Source: Chloroflexota bacterium
GTDB taxonomy: Bacteria; Chloroflexota; Limnocylindria; P2-11E
Length of the DNA: 32,217 bases
Assembly: GCA_005882765.1 (NCBI GenBank)
Contig: VBDV01000120.1
Span: 1-32,217, forward strand
Direction: 5' to 3'
Position 1 is the first letter of the stretch; each line of letters starts with the position of its first letter. The translations under genes were made by a program, and so were the position numbers. This document shows, piece by piece, positions 1-8,388 of the stretch. The notes under the pieces are model-generated. The model ran no database searches, was not told where the DNA came from, and was given only the letters and a program-made list of their open reading frames with translations.

Positions 1-465
1 GGGCTTCATCCAGGACGGAGCATCGCCTTCGCCCAGGGGGGTACAAGGCACCTGACCGTGGGCCAGCTCGACCCGCGGGTCGCCCAGATGTGGGAGCTGC
101 CGGTCGAAACCTTCATCGCGGAGATCGACCTTGCCGCCTGGCGCGAGGCCTCGCGGCCGCCACGCGTGGTCGCGCCGCCGCGGTTCCCCGCGGCGCTTCG
201 TGACCTCGCCGTCGTCGTCGAGGAGGCCGCGCCCTACGCCGATGTTGAGCGCGAGATCCGGGCGGCAGCCGGCAAAGACCTCGAGTCGCTGGCTCTGCTC
301 GATCTCTACCGCGGTCAGCAGACCGGGGAGGGCAAGAAGTCCTTCGCGGTCCGGTTGGTGTTCCGGTCCGCCTCGGGGACCCTCGGCGAGGGGGACGTCG
401 AGCGGCTGGTCAAGCGCATCACCGGGCGCCTCCAGCACGCCCTCGGGGCCACGATCCGGGATTAG
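1..465 (+). CDS. pheT: Phenylalanyl-tRNA synthetase beta subunit, C-terminal part (5' truncated by window)
   Basis: This is the last 154 residues of the beta subunit of PheRS, which with PheS charges tRNA-Phe in the cytoplasm. The frame is open from base 1. It begins with GLHPGRS, matching the HPGRSA segment of the B3/B4-to-catalytic-like region, followed by a GQLDPRV segment like the family's GELHP motif. From about residue 58 it carries the FDX-ACB (anticodon-binding, ferredoxin-fold) domain, with the typical PPRFPAALRDLAVVV entry and a C-terminal helix VERLVKRITGRL. The true start lies upstream of the window; internal GTG codons such as that at 58 are not the start, because the homology runs through them. 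It ends with TAG about 96 bp before the next gene. Identification rests on the motif order and is firm. Confidence 0.93.
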   Translation, partial: GLHPGRSIAFAQGGTRHLTVGQLDPRVAQMWELPVETFIAEIDLAAWREASRPPRVVAPPRFPAALRDLAVVVEEAAPYADVEREIRAAAGKDLESLALLDLYRGQQTGEGKKSFAVRLVFRSASGTLGEGDVERLVKRITGRLQHALGATIRD

Positions 466-561
466 CGAGCCCGGAGCGGTCGGACCAGGACTGAACCCGC
501 GCGCAGCCGGGGTGGTACCCAGATAGACTCGGCGCCCAGCGCCAGGGAGGTGTGTGAACTA

Positions 562-2352
562 GTGGAGAAACGTTACCTACGCAGAGGGATGGCCCTCGCA
601 GTAACCGCATCGATCGCACTCGCGGCTTGCACAAATACGCCATCGACCGGCACGAGCCCCTCACCAGGGGTGTCCGCGTCCGCGTCACCCGCGGCCGGCA
701 CGTTCACGCGCGGTCAGGGTGGGGAACTGAAGATCCTGTACTGGCAGGCCCCAACGATCCTCAATACGCATCAGGCGACCGGCACCAAGGACTACGACGC
801 GTCGCGTCTCATTCAAGAGCCGCTCGCCTCATGGGGCGTCGACGGGAAGCCGGCCGCGAATGGTCTCGCGAAAGAGATCCCGACCGTCGCGAACGGCGGA
901 GTCTCCTCGGACTTCACGACGGTCACGTGGAAGCTCATCGATGGGCTCAAGTGGTCAGACGGCACGGCCGTGACCGCCGACGACGTCGTGTTCACGTCCA
1001 AGTACATGGCCGACGAGGCGACCGCTGACCCGAACTCGGACTTCATGACAGGCGTGAAGTCGGTCGTCGCGACGAACCCGACCACCGTCACCGTCACCTA
1101 TTCCGCGCCGACCGCGAACCCCTACCAGTTCGGCACAGGTGGCGGCAACGAAATTTTGCAGAAGGCACAATTCGAGAAGTGCCTCGGCGCGAAGGCGAGC
1201 GAGTGCCCGGAGAACCTGAAGACGATCGGCACCGGGCCCTACAAGCTCACCGAGTTCAAGTCCGGTGACGTCGTGACCTACGAGATCAACACCAACTACC
1301 GCGACGCGAAGAAACCGTTCTTCAAGACCGTCCAGTTCAAGGGCGGCGGCGACGCGCTGTCCGCGGCGCGCGCGGTCTTCCAGACCGGCGACGTCGACTA
1401 CGGATGGAACCTCCAGGTCGAGGCCCCGGTGCTCAAGTCACTCATTCAGGGCAGCACCAAGGGCGACTACCTCGGCAAGGCCAGCTCGAACGTCGAGCGG
1501 GTGAACGTCAACTTCGCGAACCCCGACCCGGCGCTCGGCGATCAGCGCTCCGAGCCGACCACGAAGCACCCGTTCTTCAACGGGCCCGACGGGCTGATCG
1601 TCCGCCAGGCTCTCGCGATGGCGACCGACCGGGCCACCATCGGCGACCAGCTCTACGGCAACGGGCTGACCGGCACATCGACGTGCAACCAGCTCCTGGG
1701 GAACGACGACTGGACGTCGAAGAACACCGCGAGCATGAGCGTGTGCAAGTTCGACGTGGCCGCCGCGAACAAGCTGCTGGACGACAACGGCTGGGCGAAA
1801 GGCTCCGACGGTGTCCGTGCCAAGGGTGGCATCAAGCTGAGCGTGCTCTTCGCCACCACGGTGAATACCCTCCGCCAGAAGGAGCAGGACATCCTCAAGG
1901 CGAACTGGGAGGCCATCGGCTTCAAGGTCGAGCTCCGGTCCATCTCCGCGGGCGTGTTCTTCTCGAACGCGGCCGACGGCGCGAACCGCTTCTACTACGA
2001 CCTGTCCATGTTCACCAACGGCTCGACACCCGACATCACCGGCTACATGGCCGGCTGGACGACCAAGCAGATCGCCCAGAAGTCCAACAACTGGAACCAG
2101 AACAACTACCACCGCTACTCAAACCCGGCATACGACGCGATCGTCGAGCAGATGCGCACGACGACGGACCAGACCAAACTGAATCAGCTGGGAATCCAGG
2201 CCAACGACATCCTGATCAAGGACGTCGTGGTCATCCCGCTCGTGAACCGCTTCCAGGTAGCCTCCGGGAAGAGCAAGACCCTCCAGGGGACAAACCTCAA
2301 CCCGTGGGACTCAGAGATGTGGAACATCGCAGACTGGTACAAGACGCCGTAA
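562..2352 (+). CDS. ABC transporter substrate-binding lipoprotein, peptide/solute-binding family 5
   Basis: Extracytoplasmic solute-binding protein (SBP_bac_5, DppA/OppA-like) that delivers a peptide or similar ligand to the permeases encoded just downstream. The N-terminus has a short charged stretch, a hydrophobic run and the lipobox LAAC, so it is probably lipid-anchored at the Cys, followed by a Thr/Ser/Pro-rich linker. Family features include a WSDGTAVTADDVVFT segment and a GTGPYKL segment, and the ~596 aa length is normal. I prefer GTG at 562, which sits 11 nt after the GGGAGG at 545-550; an in-frame GTG at 550 overlaps that Shine-Dalgarno. A TAGACT at 524-529 could be a -10 element but has no clear -35. 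The ligand cannot be told from sequence; dipeptides, oligopeptides or nickel are possible in this family. Confidence 0.9.
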   Translation: MEKRYLRRGMALAVTASIALAACTNTPSTGTSPSPGVSASASPAAGTFTRGQGGELKILYWQAPTILNTHQATGTKDYDASRLIQEPLASWGVDGKPAANGLAKEIPTVANGGVSSDFTTVTWKLIDGLKWSDGTAVTADDVVFTSKYMADEATADPNSDFMTGVKSVVATNPTTVTVTYSAPTANPYQFGTGGGNEILQKAQFEKCLGAKASECPENLKTIGTGPYKLTEFKSGDVVTYEINTNYRDAKKPFFKTVQFKGGGDALSAARAVFQTGDVDYGWNLQVEAPVLKSLIQGSTKGDYLGKASSNVERVNVNFANPDPALGDQRSEPTTKHPFFNGPDGLIVRQALAMATDRATIGDQLYGNGLTGTSTCNQLLGNDDWTSKNTASMSVCKFDVAAANKLLDDNGWAKGSDGVRAKGGIKLSVLFATTVNTLRQKEQDILKANWEAIGFKVELRSISAGVFFSNAADGANRFYYDLSMFTNGSTPDITGYMAGWTTKQIAQKSNNWNQNNYHRYSNPAYDAIVEQMRTTTDQTKLNQLGIQANDILIKDVVVIPLVNRFQVASGKSKTLQGTNLNPWDSEMWNIADWYKTP

Positions 2353-2374
2353 GCGACGACTAACGACGGTGCTA

Positions 2375-2409
2375 CGGTAGTGCGGTGGACGACCTCCACC
2401 GCACTACCG
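2375..2409 (+). promoter_or_regulatory. Intercistronic 15-bp perfect hairpin between binding protein and permease
   Basis: Arms 2375-2389 and 2395-2409 are perfectly complementary over 15 bp with a 5-nt loop (CGACC). No T-tract follows, so it does not look like a classical intrinsic terminator. Its place between a solute-binding-protein gene and its permease gene is where hairpins in other transport operons (for example malE-malF) stabilise the upstream message and lower expression of the membrane parts. That role is inferred here. Confidence 0.8.
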
Positions 2410-2442
2410 ACACCGCCCTCGATGGGGTGAGGAGCCGGTAGC

Positions 2443-3402
2443 GTGGGGCGATACATCATTCGGCGGCTACTGATCGCCATCCCGACGCTGCTCGTCATCA
2501 GCTTTGTTGTCTACGCGATCCTTGCGCTGGCCCCGGGCGATCCGCTCAGTCAGTTCGCGACCAACCCCAACGTGCCGCCGGAGGTCCGCGAGCGGATTCG
2601 CGAACAGCTCGGCTTGAATCAGCCCTGGCACATCCGGTATGTGAAGTGGCTCCTCGCGCTCGTCAAAGGCGACTTCGGCTACTCCTTCATGAGCCACCTT
2701 CCCGTGATCAACCTGCTCATCGAGCGCCTGCCGAATACGCTCGCCGTGGTTGGCGTCGCGTACGTCCTCGGCGTCGCGCTGGCCGTCCCGATTGGGATGA
2801 TCTCCGCGGTCAAGCGCTATTCGATTTTCGACCATCTCGCGACGACGTTCGCCTTCATTGGCTTCTCGGTTCCGACGTTCTTCACCGGTCTTCTCCTCAT
2901 CATCCTGTTCAGCATCAACCTGCACTGGTTCCCGTTCATCTACGACTCGACGCTCAAGGTCAGGGACTTCGCGTCGCTCATCGATCAGATGAAGCAATCG
3001 ATCATGCCGATCATCGTCCTGGCCCTCTTCGACACGGCGACATTGGCTCGGTACATCCGTGCCGAGATGCTTGAACACCTGCCGCTCGATTACGTGCGCA
3101 CCGCGCGCGGCAAGGGAATCGCGGAGCGGCTGGTCGTCGTGCGTCACGTCCTCCGCAACAGCCTCATCCCGGTGGTGACCCTCGTGGCCCTGGGCGTTCC
3201 GGCGGTGTTCGCCGGCGCGATCGTGACCGAGCAGATCTTCCGCGTTCCTGGGATCGGCGAGCTGCTGATCCGCTCCATCAACGACAGCGACACGCCCGTG
3301 GTCGCCGCGATCGTGTTCCTCTTCGCCGTCCTCGTCGTCCTCTTCAACCTGATAGCCGACGTCCTTTACGCGGTCCTCGACCCCCGGATCAGGTACGCGT
3401 GA
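2443..3402 (+). CDS. Peptide-type ABC transporter permease, DppB/OppB family
   Basis: Inner-membrane permease (319 aa) forming half of the translocation channel of a peptide-type ABC importer. It opens with MGRYIIRRLLIAIPTLLVIS, the typical DppB first membrane helix, and has an APGDPL segment and about six hydrophobic spans. The binding-protein-dependent-transport loop that contacts the ATPase (EMLEHLPLDYVRTARGKG) lies near residues 207-224. It ends in the usual ADVLYAVLDPRIRY. Start is GTG 2443, 8 nt after GAGGAG (2429-2434). The stop overlaps the next permease start as TGATG. No ATPase genes (dppD/dppF) follow in this window, so the pump must use ATPases encoded elsewhere. A decayed paralogue lies at 7278-7749. 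Confidence 0.93.
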   Translation: MGRYIIRRLLIAIPTLLVISFVVYAILALAPGDPLSQFATNPNVPPEVRERIREQLGLNQPWHIRYVKWLLALVKGDFGYSFMSHLPVINLLIERLPNTLAVVGVAYVLGVALAVPIGMISAVKRYSIFDHLATTFAFIGFSVPTFFTGLLLIILFSINLHWFPFIYDSTLKVRDFASLIDQMKQSIMPIIVLALFDTATLARYIRAEMLEHLPLDYVRTARGKGIAERLVVVRHVLRNSLIPVVTLVALGVPAVFAGAIVTEQIFRVPGIGELLIRSINDSDTPVVAAIVFLFAVLVVLFNLIADVLYAVLDPRIRYA

Positions 3403-4337
3403 TGGCGACGACCGCCGACGTCCGCAAGATGCGCACAACCGCGACGGCGGACATGCTCCGCCCGCCGCGGTCGCTCTGGAAGGATGCGTGGTACCAGTTC
3501 CGCCGCCATACCCTCGCGATGGCCGGGATGGTCACGCTCATCATCCTGATCCTCGGCACGATGATCGGTCCGCTCATCTACACGACTCCGATCAACGGCA
3601 TCGACTTCGGGCGCGCCATCCAGGGTCCGTCGGTCGCGCATCCCTTCGGAACGGACGACCTCGGTCGCGACATGCTGGCGCGAGTACTGTGGGGCGGCCG
3701 CGTGTCGATCGCCGTTGGCATCACCGCCGTGCTCCTCGCGATCACGCTGGGCACAGGGGTCGGCGCGCTCGCGGGTTACTTCAAGGGACTCGACAACCCG
3801 CTCATGCGGGTGACCGACCTTTTCCTGTCGCTCCCGATCCTGCCGCTTCTCCTCATCATCATTTTCCTGTTCCGCGACACGCTGAGAAAAATCTTCGGAC
3901 CGGAGATCGGCATCTTCCTCATGATCGTGACGGTCATCGGGATCCTCACCTGGATGCCGGTGGCGCGGCTTGTGCGTGCGAACTTCCTCTCGCTGAAGAA
4001 CAAGGAATTCGTCGAGGCGGCGCGCGCGGTCGGCGCGACCGACACGCGCATCATCACGAAGCACATCCTCCCGAACGTGCTCAGTTCGGTCCTCGTCGCG
4101 GCCACGCTGGGTGTCGGCGGCGCGATCATCCTCGAATCGACGCTCTCGTTCCTCGGCCTGGGATTCCCGTCCGACGTTCCGACCTGGGGGCGGCTGCTCT
4201 TCGACGCGCAGAACTATCTGGACCTCGCGCCACACCTGGCGCTCTTCCCGGGTCTCGCGATCTTCCTCACCGTGCTCTCGGTCAACTACATCGGTGACGG
4301 TCTGCGAGACGCGCTCGATCCACGCAAAGGCGGCTAG
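3402..4337 (+). CDS. Peptide-type ABC transporter permease, DppC/OppC family
   Basis: Second membrane subunit of the importer (311 aa). It has the OppC N-terminal region (a cytoplasmic stretch, then a membrane helix around residues 39-58), then the family motif HPFGTDDLGRDMLARV in the periplasmic part. The ATPase-contacting loop EFVEAARAVGATDTRI and the closing NYIGDGLRDALDPR are also present. I chose ATG 3402, which overlaps the dppB-like stop as TGATG; an in-frame GTG at 3399 is the only close alternative. Expression is probably by translational coupling to the upstream permease. It is followed by a DNA-repair glycosylase rather than by the usual ATP-binding subunits. Confidence 0.93.
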   Translation: MATTADVRKMRTTATADMLRPPRSLWKDAWYQFRRHTLAMAGMVTLIILILGTMIGPLIYTTPINGIDFGRAIQGPSVAHPFGTDDLGRDMLARVLWGGRVSIAVGITAVLLAITLGTGVGALAGYFKGLDNPLMRVTDLFLSLPILPLLLIIIFLFRDTLRKIFGPEIGIFLMIVTVIGILTWMPVARLVRANFLSLKNKEFVEAARAVGATDTRIITKHILPNVLSSVLVAATLGVGGAIILESTLSFLGLGFPSDVPTWGRLLFDAQNYLDLAPHLALFPGLAIFLTVLSVNYIGDGLRDALDPRKGG

Positions 4338-4920
4338 TCGGGGCGCGGACGGGCCGCTCGGCAAGCGCCTCCCGCGCGGCTTCTACGCACGGCCGACCCT
4401 TCACGTGGCGCGCGATCTCCTTGGAAAGGTCCTTACGCTGGAAACGTCCGGGTCGACGAAGGCAGCTCGGATCATCGAGGTTGAGGCGTACCTCGGCGCG
4501 CGGGACCCGGCGTCGCACGCGTATCGCGGCCTGACCCCCCGGACTGCGCCAATGTTCGGCCCGCCCGGAAGGAGCTACGTGTATTTCGTCTACGGCATGT
4601 ACCACTGCCTCAACGTTGTGACCGAGCGTGACGGCGTCGCCGGTGCGGTCCTCCTCCGAGGCGCTGAGCCCATCGAGGGTTTCGATCAGCCTGCGCCACG
4701 TCTGCTCGCCGGACCTGGAAAGCTCGCACGAAGTTTCGGCCTGACGACGGCGCACACCAATCTGGACTTGTTGCATTCGCCGCTCGCGATCCGCGACGCG
4801 CCCGCGATTCCGTCGTCGCGCGTCGTCCGGTCGGTCCGCGTTGGGTTGAACGACCACGCGACGACGCAGAAGCCGTGGCGGCTCTACGTCCGCGGTTCCG
4901 CCGGAGTGTCGCGCCCATGA
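4294..4920 (+). CDS. mpg: 3-methyladenine DNA glycosylase (AAG/MPG family)
   Basis: Monofunctional base-excision glycosylase that removes alkylated purines (3-methyladenine, hypoxanthine in relatives). The conserved core starts LPRGFYARPTL, then IIEVEAYLG with the catalytic Glu and intercalating Tyr. DPASHAYRG with the family His, the GPPGRSYVYFVYGMYHCLN strand-loop and GPGKLARSFG follow. The C-terminus ends with the stop TGA inside ATGA shared with mutS2. The start is uncertain: between the dppC-like stop (4337) and the conserved core there is no ATG, GTG or TTG. The nearest upstream canonical codon is GTG 4294, which overlaps the permease gene by 44 nt and has no clear Shine-Dalgarno; an in-frame ATC at 4318 is another option. 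Function is firm, start is not. Confidence 0.88.
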   Translation: MTVCETRSIHAKAASRGADGPLGKRLPRGFYARPTLHVARDLLGKVLTLETSGSTKAARIIEVEAYLGARDPASHAYRGLTPRTAPMFGPPGRSYVYFVYGMYHCLNVVTERDGVAGAVLLRGAEPIEGFDQPAPRLLAGPGKLARSFGLTTAHTNLDLLHSPLAIRDAPAIPSSRVVRSVRVGLNDHATTQKPWRLYVRGSAGVSRP

Positions 4921-7229
4921 ACGAAGGCGCGCTCGCCCGGCTCGAGCTCCCGGCGATCCGACGTCTCCTCGCCGAACGCACCGCGTTCGCGCCGGGGCGA
5001 GAGCTCGCCGAAGCGCTTTTTCCCGCGACGGACCTTCGGGAGGCGGAGCGCCTGCAGGACGAGACGGCCGCCGCGCGGAACCTTCTCCGCGCGAGTCCCT
5101 CCAGCGGGCTGCGGGGCGCCCGAGACATCCGCGACGCCGTGCGACGCGCGAGGCTCGGCGGCGCGCTCGATCCGGCGCAGCTTGTCGCGGTGGCGGACAC
5201 GATCCGCGCGGCCGAGCGCCTGTTCGCCGATGTGCACGCGTATCCCCCTCTTGCCGCCCGCGCGCGCTTCACGCGACCGCCGGCCGACGTCGCAGTCGAG
5301 ATCGAAAACGCGATCGGGACGACCGGCGAGGTCCTTGACCGGGCGAGCGGCCGGCTCGGCTCTCTTCGCGCCAACCTTCGCGCCGCGCAGGCACGCCTGC
5401 AGCAACGGCTCGACGGCCTCGTCCACTCTCCGGACCTGCTGCGGCTTCTGCAGGATCCGATCGTGACCCAGCGAGGCGGGCGCTACGTCGTGCCGGTGAA
5501 GGCCGAGTACCGCGCCGCGGTCAAAGGGATCGTGCACGACCAGTCTGCGAGCGGGCAGACTGTCTTCATCGAGCCGCTGGAAATACTTGAAGCGAACAAC
5601 GCACTGCGCGAGGCTGAGCTTGCCGAGCGACTCGAGGTCGAGCGCATCCTGGACGAGCTGTCGCGCCGCGTCGAGAAATCGAGCGAAGACCTCGACGCGA
5701 TGACGGCGGCGCTCGCCGCTCTCGATCTGATCCTCGCGAAGGCACTTTATGCGGACTCACTGCAGGCGATACGGCCCGAGCTGAACGCCGAGGGCGTCCT
5801 CGATCTCATCGACGCGCGTCATCCCCTCCTCGTCGAGCAGGGGAAGGTCGTCGGCATCGACGTCCAACTCGGTGGCGACTTCCGCGTCCTCGTCGTGACC
5901 GGTCCGAACACAGGCGGCAAGACGGTCACCCTGAAGACGATCGGCCTGCTCACCGCGATGGCGGCGTGCGGTCTCGCGATTCCCGCGGACCGCGGCCGCC
6001 TTCCGGTGGTCCGGCGGATCTTCGCCGACATCGGCGACGAGCAGTCCATCGCGCAATCGCTCTCGACGTTCTCGTCGCATCTTCGCAACGTGGTCGCGAC
6101 GCTCGCCGAGGCAGAGCGCGGAGATCTCGCTCTGCTCGATGAAGTCGGCGCAGGCACCGATCCGGATGAAGGTGCGGCGCTCGCGATGGCTGTGCTCGAG
6201 ACCTTGCTCGAGCGAGGCGTGCTCGCGGCCGCGACGACCCACTACCCGGAGCTCAAGGCCTTCGCGCTCAACACACCCGGCGTGCGGAACGCAAGCATGG
6301 AGTTCGACGCGAACACGCTGCGGCCGACCTTCCGCTTGAGGCTCGGGTTGCCCGGCGCGTCCAACGCGTTCGCGATCGCCGAGCGCCTCGGACTCGACAA
6401 GAAAGTGCTGGGCCGCGCCGACACGCATCTCGGTGAGCTTCACCGCTCGCTCGAGCGCACATTGCTCGAGGCGGAGCGGCAGCGGACCGAGCTCACCGCC
6501 GCGCTGGAGGAGGCACGCGTCTCGGCGGCCGACGCCGCGCAGGCCACATCGGGAGCGCAGCACGAGGCCGATCGAGTCCGCGACGAGGCCCAGCGCGCGC
6601 TCCGGCGGGCACGCGCGGAGGCCGACGAGCTGCTGCTGCAGGCACGGCGCGCCCTGCGGCAGGCGGAGGAAGCGCGCGACCGCGCCGCGAAACGAAACCT
6701 CGTGGATGAAGCGCGCGCCGCGCTCGCCGAGGCCGAGTCGGTACGGGCGGCCGCGTCGTCGCCGACCCCGGCCCCGGTCACGATCCCGATCGCGATCGGT
6801 GCCCCGGTGCTCGTGGATGGCTTCGCCGAACCGGGGACGCTTCTCGCGATCGACGACCGCGGGACAGCCGACGTGGCCGCGGGCGCAGTCCGCTTACGAG
6901 TGCCGGCGTCGCAGCTGCGGCCGGCGCCCGACTCGGGCGTGAAACCGCTACGGTCAGACCGCCCGGTGGTGAGCGGTTCTGCGTCAAGCGTTCCGCTTCA
7001 GCTCGACATCCGCGGGGCGCGAGCCGAGGAGGCGCTCGCCGTCCTCGACCGGTATCTGAACGACGCGGCCGTTGCGGGGGTCGGACGCCTCCGCGTCATC
7101 CACGGAAAGGGCACGGGGGCCCTCCGGACCGCCATCCGCGCGGCTCTCTCGGGCCACCCCCTCGTCCGCTCGCACGAGCCCGCCGGGCCCTCCGAAGGCG
7201 GGGACGGCGCGACCATCGTTACGCTCTAG
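4917..7229 (+). CDS. mutS2: Endonuclease MutS2 / ribosome-rescue-type MutS paralogue with Smr domain
   Basis: About 770 aa. The MutS-family ATPase has Walker A GPNTGGKT at residues ~329-336 and Walker B LALLDEVGAGTDPDEGAA at ~404-421. A long charged coiled-coil stretch (~505-610) follows. The C-terminal Smr nuclease domain (~694-770) has LDIRG and HGKGTG. There are no mismatch-recognition domains I-II, which separates it from MutS1. In relatives MutS2 suppresses homologous recombination and, in Bacillus, splits collided ribosomes; which role applies here is not visible. Start ATG 4917 overlaps the mpg stop (ATGA); an in-frame GTG at 4875 would add 14 residues that do not look conserved. It is followed after 48 bp by a permease pseudogene. 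Confidence 0.93.
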   Translation: MNEGALARLELPAIRRLLAERTAFAPGRELAEALFPATDLREAERLQDETAAARNLLRASPSSGLRGARDIRDAVRRARLGGALDPAQLVAVADTIRAAERLFADVHAYPPLAARARFTRPPADVAVEIENAIGTTGEVLDRASGRLGSLRANLRAAQARLQQRLDGLVHSPDLLRLLQDPIVTQRGGRYVVPVKAEYRAAVKGIVHDQSASGQTVFIEPLEILEANNALREAELAERLEVERILDELSRRVEKSSEDLDAMTAALAALDLILAKALYADSLQAIRPELNAEGVLDLIDARHPLLVEQGKVVGIDVQLGGDFRVLVVTGPNTGGKTVTLKTIGLLTAMAACGLAIPADRGRLPVVRRIFADIGDEQSIAQSLSTFSSHLRNVVATLAEAERGDLALLDEVGAGTDPDEGAALAMAVLETLLERGVLAAATTHYPELKAFALNTPGVRNASMEFDANTLRPTFRLRLGLPGASNAFAIAERLGLDKKVLGRADTHLGELHRSLERTLLEAERQRTELTAALEEARVSAADAAQATSGAQHEADRVRDEAQRALRRARAEADELLLQARRALRQAEEARDRAAKRNLVDEARAALAEAESVRAAASSPTPAPVTIPIAIGAPVLVDGFAEPGTLLAIDDRGTADVAAGAVRLRVPASQLRPAPDSGVKPLRSDRPVVSGSASSVPLQLDIRGARAEEALAVLDRYLNDAAVAGVGRLRVIHGKGTGALRTAIRAALSGHPLVRSHEPAGPSEGGDGATIVTL

Positions 7230-7277
7230 CCTCCCCGGCGCTGAACCTCGGCCTGGCCGAACCGGTGTCCGAGCCAA

Positions 7278-7749
7278 GTGGGCCGATACATCGCGCGGCG
7301 CCTTCTGATCGCGATCCCGACGCTCCTCCGAGCAGCTGAAGCAATCGATCATGCCAATCGCGGTGCTGACGCTCTTCAACATCGCGGCTCTGGCGCGGTT
7401 CATCCGTGCCGAGATGCTGGAGCATCTGCCGCTCGAGTACGTGCGGACCGCACGGAGCAAGGGAGTAGCGGAACGCTTCGTCATCGTGCGGCACGTCTTG
7501 CGAAACAGCCTCATCCCGGTCGTCACGCTCGTGGCCCTCGGCATTCCCGCGGTCTTTGCCGGCGCGATCGTCACAGAGCAGATCTTGCGGGGCCGGGCAT
7601 CGGCGAGCTGCTAGTCCGTTTCGATCGGGACCAGTGACACGCCGGTCGTCGCCACGATCGTGTTCCTCTTCGCGATTCTGGTCGTGGTCTTCAATCTGAT
7701 CGCGGACGTGCTCTACGCGGTCCTCGACCCGCGCATCCGTTACGCATAA
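7278..7749 (+). pseudogene. Decayed DppB-type permease, internal deletion and frameshifts
   Basis: Remnant of a second peptide-transporter permease. It starts like the intact gene at 2443 (GTG then GRYIARRLLIAIPTLL). After 16-17 codons it jumps to the region matching residues ~182 onward (EQLKQSIMPI), so about 490 bp are missing and the frame changes. The second piece runs AALARFIRAEMLEHLPLEYV to GIPAVFAGAIVTEQIL. Around 7585-7635 it is disrupted by further small indels. The last piece reads DTPVVATIVFLFAIL to YAVLDPRIRYA and ends at TAA 7747-7749. By eye the retained blocks are roughly 80% identical in DNA to the intact gene. It should not make a working permease. Confidence 0.9.
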
Positions 7750-7806
7750 GACGCGACCGCACGTCGGATTGCGGAACCAGAATCGGCGACGGGTTGTAGG
7801 ACAGGC

Positions 7807-8367
7807 GTGACGCGGGCGTTCCTTGCTGCGATCGCGATGCTCCTAGCGCAGGCCTGCACCGCGCCGACGTCGCTTCCCGCGACCTCGAGTCCGATACGGC
7901 AGGCGGAAATCCCGGTAGGCACCGCGGCACCGGCGCTATTCGCACCGACCGCGGCGGCGAAGCCGACGGACGGCGGATGTGGCAACACCACCGTCCTCAC
8001 TGGAGGGATCCCCGAGACGCTGAAGCGATCGACCGGGGACAACGCCCCGAGCGGTGTGCCGTATGCGGTCGCTCGTCCGGCCACAGCGGCGGGATTCATC
8101 TTCGGATATCCGCTCCATATGCCGAGCGCCGGCATCGGTTACTCGAACAAGATCCTCTGGGTGGTCGGCGTTCAGCGGACCGGCGATCTGGCGATCGACG
8201 GCGTTCCGCTCGGCAAGACCGGTCCGGTGGTGCACTACTCGTTTCCCGCGAACTCGAGCCCCGGCGAGATCTATCCGAGTGGAGTGGACGTTCCCGAGGC
8301 GGGGTGTTGGGCGTTCACGCTGCGCTTCGCGGGGCAGACAGCTCAGATCGAACTCGCGTACCGCTGA
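7807..8367 (+). CDS. Hypothetical exported protein, possible lipoprotein
   Basis: 186 aa, not recognised as a named family. The N-terminus (TRAFLAAIAMLLAQAC) is a signal peptide. The Cys at residue 17 could be lipidated, but AQAC is a poor lipobox, so simple export is equally possible. A Thr/Pro/Ala-rich linker follows. The mature part is rich in beta-type sequence and Gly/Pro and ends with AGCWAFTLRFAGQTAQIEL, which resembles an extracellular beta-sandwich strand pair. Start GTG 7807 has AGGA at 7798-7801. It sits between the permease pseudogene and the convergent Nudix gene, so it is probably transcribed alone. Function unknown. Confidence 0.65.
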   Translation: MTRAFLAAIAMLLAQACTAPTSLPATSSPIRQAEIPVGTAAPALFAPTAAAKPTDGGCGNTTVLTGGIPETLKRSTGDNAPSGVPYAVARPATAAGFIFGYPLHMPSAGIGYSNKILWVVGVQRTGDLAIDGVPLGKTGPVVHYSFPANSSPGEIYPSGVDVPEAGCWAFTLRFAGQTAQIELAYR

Positions 8368-8378
8368 TCCCGCTGATC
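8361..8378. repeat. 9-bp tandem duplication at the end of the hypothetical gene
   Basis: CCGCTGATC occurs twice head to tail (8361-8369 and 8370-8378), giving two in-frame TGA codons six bases apart. It is probably a slippage product. Confidence 0.75.
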
Positions 8379-8388
8379 GGCAAAGTCG

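Noticed and set aside
1404-2363. 319-aa plus-strand ORF inside the binding-protein gene
   Set aside because: Arg/Gly/His-rich frame-shifted reading of the SBP_bac_5 gene; no ribosome site or family motifs.
2467-3438. 323-aa minus-strand ORF opposite the dppB-like permease
   Set aside because: Asp/Glu/Arg-rich translation without motifs, fully antisense to a clear permease gene; a GC-rich shadow frame.
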